The notes beneath the pieces were generated by a model. It did no database searches, was not told the DNA's origin, and was given only the letters and a program-made list of their open reading frames with translations. A stretch of 64,000 bases of DNA from Desulfatitalea tepidiphila (GTDB lineage: Bacteria > Desulfobacterota > Desulfobacteria > Desulfobacterales > Desulfosarcinaceae), in assembly GCF_001293685.1 (NCBI RefSeq), contig NZ_BCAG01000001.1, positions 62,001 to 126,000 on the forward strand. Direction: 5' to 3'. Below, piece after piece: positions 61,385 through 64,000 of this stretch. The first letter of the stretch is position 1, and each line of letters starts with the position of its first letter. The position numbers and the translations under genes are program-made.

Positions 61385-62677
61385 ATGAATGTGGTCTTTC
61401 TCGTCATGGTGGCGGTCGCCTTCCTGTTCGCGGCCTGGCACCAGGTGTTGTGGGTCCCGGTGGAAGGCGCCGTCGCGCCCATGGCGGCACTCTCCACCGC
61501 CATGATCGAGTCCGCAGCCGGCGCCGTGGATCTGGCCATCGGACTGGTGGGCGTCATGACCCTTTTTCTCGGGCTGATGAAGGTGGCAGAGGCGGGCGGC
61601 ATGCTCAGGATTCTGGCCCGTCTGATCCGACCGCTCATGGTGCGCCTCTTCCCGGACGTGCCGGCCGACCATCCGGCCATGGGCGCCATGATCCTAAACC
61701 TGTCGGCCAATGCCCTGGGATTGGGCAACGCCGCCACGCCGTTCGGCATCCGCGCCATGCAGGCCCTGGATCAGCTCAATTCCCGGAAAGGGAGCGCCAC
61801 CGATGCCATGGCCCTGTTTCTGGCCATCAACACCTCATCCATCACCCTCTTGCCAACCGGCGTCATCGCTTTGCGGGCCGCCGCCGGTTCGACCGATCCG
61901 GCCGGCATATTGCCGACCACCCTGTTCGCCACCATCGGATCGACCGCCGCGGCGATCGTGGCCGCCAAGGTGTATCGACGATTCTCCCCTGTGGGGACCG
62001 TCGGCGGAGAGGATGAAGAACAGGCCGTCGATGCGTCCCCGGATGTTTCGGACCAGGACGATACGGAGGCGGCGGCTTATCCCCTGTGGGTCAGCGTGAC
62101 CGCCCTGGGGTTTCTGGTGGCCCTGGTGCCGCTGGCCGTCCTTTACGGGCGCTTCATTTCTCCCTGGATCGTGCCCGGATTGATGATTTTTTTCCTGGCA
62201 TTCGGCGCCCTGAGGCGGGTGCGGGTCTACGAAGTGCTGGTGGAGGGGGCCAAGGAGGGGTTTCAGGTGGCCCTGCGCATCATTCCCTACCTGGTGGCCA
62301 TTCTGGTGGCGGTGGGCATGCTGCGCGCCTCCGGCGCCATGGACGCCCTGGTGGGGCTCCTGGGGGCGGTCACCGAACCGCTGGGACTGCCGGCCGAGGC
62401 GCTGCCCATGGCCTTGATGCGGCCCCTGTCCGGATCCGGCGCCTACGGCATCATGGCGGCCATTATCAATGATCCGGCCATCGGGCCGGACAGTTATACC
62501 GGCTATCTGGTCAGCACCTTGCAAGGTTCCACCGAGACGACCTTCTATGTGCTGGCGGTCTATTACGGCGCTGTCCAGATCCGGCGCATCCGTCACACCC
62601 TGGCCGCGGCATTGACCGCCGATCTGGCCGGCGTGGTCTGCGCGATCCTGGCGTGTCTCTACGTATTTGGTTTCTAA
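61385..62677 (+). CDS. SpmA-SpmB fusion (nucleoside-recognition domain membrane protein)
   Basis: 430 residues. The N-terminal half (about 1-200) resembles SpmA: LSANALGLGNAATPFGIRAMQ and AINTSSITLLPTGVIALR. The C-terminal half (about 230-430) resembles SpmB: GAKEGFQVALRIIPYLVAI and LMRPLSGSGAYGIM. Both are Gate/nucleoside-recognition transporters; in spore formers they serve core dehydration, but this organism is not expected to sporulate. Function here unknown. The SDR gene follows by 22 bases. Confidence 0.87.
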   Translation: MNVVFLVMVAVAFLFAAWHQVLWVPVEGAVAPMAALSTAMIESAAGAVDLAIGLVGVMTLFLGLMKVAEAGGMLRILARLIRPLMVRLFPDVPADHPAMGAMILNLSANALGLGNAATPFGIRAMQALDQLNSRKGSATDAMALFLAINTSSITLLPTGVIALRAAAGSTDPAGILPTTLFATIGSTAAAIVAAKVYRRFSPVGTVGGEDEEQAVDASPDVSDQDDTEAAAYPLWVSVTALGFLVALVPLAVLYGRFISPWIVPGLMIFFLAFGALRRVRVYEVLVEGAKEGFQVALRIIPYLVAILVAVGMLRASGAMDALVGLLGAVTEPLGLPAEALPMALMRPLSGSGAYGIMAAIINDPAIGPDSYTGYLVSTLQGSTETTFYVLAVYYGAVQIRRIRHTLAAALTADLAGVVCAILACLYVFGF

Positions 62678-62699
62678 CGGAATGAGAAAGGAGAAATCC

Positions 62700-63461
62700 A
62701 TGACTGTTCGCTTCGATCTATCAGGAAAAGTGGCCATCGTCACCGGCGGCGGCAGAGGCATTGGACGGGCGATCGCCCTGGGGCTGGCCAAGGCCGGCGC
62801 CGCGGTGGTCGTCGCCAGCCGCACGGCCGATCAGATCAACGCCGTGGCCGAGGAGATCCGGGCCAATGGCGCCCAGGCGCTGCCACTGGTGACCGATTTG
62901 ACCGACGGCGCCCAACTCGAACGACTGGCCGCCGAAACCGTTCAGCAATTCGGTCGTATCGATATCCTGGTGAACAATGCGGCCCGCAGCTTCATGCGCA
63001 GCCTGATGGACCTGCGCGAGGACGGCTGGGACAAGGTGTTCGACACCAATGTCAAGGCGGTGTGGTTGCTGAGCCGCGCGGTGGCGCGTCAGATGATGGC
63101 CCAGAAAAGCGGCCGGATCATCAACATCACCACCGTGGGCGCGGAAAAGGCGGAACTGGGCATGGCCGCCTACGGGTGCAGCAAAGCGGCCCTGAAGATG
63201 CTCACCCGCTGCATGGCCCGCGAGTGGGCCGCGCTCGGTATCCAGGTCAATGCGGTGGGGCCGGGCCTGACCCGCACCGACTTCAGCAAGCCGATCTGGT
63301 CCAATCCGGACATCGAAAAGCACGTCACCGCGATGCTGCCCATGGGACGCATCGGCGAGCCGGAAGAGATCGTTCCGGCCGTGCTCTTTCTGGCCTCGGA
63401 GGCTGCCAGCTATATGACCGGCCATACCATCTACGTCGATGGGGGCGCGCTGACGACGTAG
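62700..63461 (+). CDS. short-chain dehydrogenase/reductase (FabG-like)
   Basis: 253 residues with AAAGGAG before the ATG at 62700. A classical SDR: TGGGRGIG cofactor motif, NNAARS, the catalytic Ser in INITTVGAE, Tyr-Lys in AAYGCSKAAL, and ITxDGG-like YVDGGALTT at the end. It uses NAD(P)H to reduce a ketone or oxidise an alcohol. Contrast with the SDR-like protein at 29780, which has lost these features. Substrate unknown. Confidence 0.88.
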   Translation: MTVRFDLSGKVAIVTGGGRGIGRAIALGLAKAGAAVVVASRTADQINAVAEEIRANGAQALPLVTDLTDGAQLERLAAETVQQFGRIDILVNNAARSFMRSLMDLREDGWDKVFDTNVKAVWLLSRAVARQMMAQKSGRIINITTVGAEKAELGMAAYGCSKAALKMLTRCMAREWAALGIQVNAVGPGLTRTDFSKPIWSNPDIEKHVTAMLPMGRIGEPEEIVPAVLFLASEAASYMTGHTIYVDGGALTT

Positions 63462-63471
63462 TGCCAAGCCA

Positions 63472-63755
63472 GCGTTTCTAAGTGAATGCGTTTCATTAAA
63501 CCCGGCGTGTGTGGTACAGGTGGCCGATGCCACACGCCAAGCGGTCGAGTGCCGGTAAAATGCACGGCGGGCGGCCCAGAAACTCGCTACGCTCAAACAG
63601 TCTGGGCCGCTTGTCCGCCGTTTGCATTCGAAAGGCACTAAGACCGCAGGCGTACGTGGCCCTGGCCACCTGCTCCCCCCACGCCTGCCATCTCCGCTGC
63701 CATTCGATTCTATTATCAAAAAACATATATCATGGATCGATCACCACGGTTAGAA
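63472..63755 (+). repeat. Family B MITE-like element, copy B4 (right end degenerate)
   Basis: The left end TTCTAAGTGAATG begins at 63476, and the inside follows B1 and B3 to about 63715 (CGGCGGGCGGCCC, GAGTTTCTGGGC-type block). The right end is less clear; GGTTAGAA at 63748-63755 is the best match. No target duplication is visible. That end overlaps the stop codon of the following minus-strand gene. Confidence 0.7.
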
Positions 63756-64000
63756 GCGGTAGATCAGTTCGAGCATGTGGGTGTTGAGCCCCGGGTTTTC
63801 CATGAATAGACCGGCATTGGACATGTGCTGAAAGCTGTAGCCGATGATGAACGACATGGAAAGTATGTAGTCGATGCCCACGGTCGAGGTGAACTGGAGC
63901 GATCCGCCGAAGTCTTCCGAGTCCAATTTAGATCGGGAAAGATAGGTCACGTGCACACCGGCAAAGAGGGCGAGCCGTTTGCCGGGGCTGAGCAGGTAAA
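63750..64000 (-). CDS. acyloxyacyl hydrolase/PagL-like lipid A deacylase (5' part outside window)
   Basis: 83 C-terminal residues are visible. The segment GYSFQHMSNAGLFMENPGLN holds the PagL-type catalytic His and Ser (HxSN) followed by Asn-Pro-Gly, and it ends with an outer-membrane beta-strand closing on aromatic residues (LELIYRF). PagL removes a 3-O acyl chain from lipid A. The stop codon TAA is read from TTCTAA, possibly the family B end. The N-terminal part is outside the window. Confidence 0.75.
   Translation of the reverse strand, partial: YLLSPGKRLALFAGVHVTYLSRSKLDSEDFGGSLQFTSTVGIDYILSMSFIIGYSFQHMSNAGLFMENPGLNTHMLELIYRF

Noticed and set aside
1-64000. tRNA, rRNA and CRISPR arrays.
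   Set aside because: No tRNA-like cloverleaf ending, conserved rRNA sequence or regularly spaced direct repeats were seen by eye. A short tRNA could be missed without a covariance search.

Overview
This 64 kb window is a chromosomal segment of a GC-rich, anaerobic sulfate-reducing bacterium of the Desulfobacterota, most like the Desulfosarcina/Desulfobacterales group. The main evidence is a complete dsrA-dsrB-dsrD-dsrN dissimilatory sulfite reductase operon, side-by-side oxygen-independent class III (nrdDG) and class II (nrdJ) ribonucleotide reductases, a propionyl-CoA synthetase and a corrinoid-type methyltransferase. Species assignment is inference. No rRNA, tRNA, CRISPR array or intact transposase was seen.

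Layout. 1-8.5 kb: metallo-beta-lactamase-fold protein (cut by the window edge), Fsr-like MFS exporter, response regulator, NYN-domain protein, an ATP-grasp/esterase pair, a cyclophilin and a pterin-binding methyltransferase. 8.4-12 kb: nested short mobile repeats, an amidohydrolase, a flavin-oxidoreductase-like protein, rlmN and a universal stress protein. 12.3-19.2 kb: two large genes each broken by a one-base frameshift: a DUF748/AsmA-like protein, and an unusual protein combining a subtilisin (S8) and a thermolysin-like (HExxH) protease. 19.3-25.8 kb: ferritin-like protein, DUF2284, two unknown membrane proteins, and a three-gene overlapping signalling operon (solute-binding protein, Cache-HAMP-SpoIIE phosphatase, RsbW-like kinase). 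26-33.8 kb: phospholipase D-VTT protein, EEP nuclease/phosphatase, FNT channel, an SDR-like protein with the diagnostic residues of halohydrin dehalogenases, acyltransferase, YkgJ-like protein and alpha/beta hydrolase. 33.7-37.8 kb: a four-gene cluster (C39 peptidase, RimK-like ligase, GCS2 ligase, N-formylglutamate amidohydrolase) that looks like an undescribed amide-bond pathway. 38-41.4 kb: metY-metX-metW under a SAM-I riboswitch. 41.4-45.9 kb: dsr operon. 46-54 kb: unknown protein, TPR protein, dapA, mltF-like gene, Bcr/CflA exporter, prpE. 54.4-60.4 kb: nrdG-nrdD divergent from nrdJ, with two NrdR-box pairs between them. 60.4-64 kb: DUF3786, SpmA-SpmB fusion, SDR, and the 3' end of a PagL-like lipid A deacylase.

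A second layer is a set of non-coding mobile repeats. Family B (about 304 bp full length, TIR core TTCTAACTGAATG) occurs in at least seven copies. Four of them are flanked by direct repeats of 11 bp in the same register. Family A (141 bp, TIR GTGCCC[AG]TCCACAAAT) has two full copies with perfect 6-bp TAnnTA target duplications and two remnants. One A copy sits inside a B copy. B copies lie at gene ends and have rewritten the C-termini of at least two proteins (MetW and the methyltransferase), as shown by rebuilding the empty sites.
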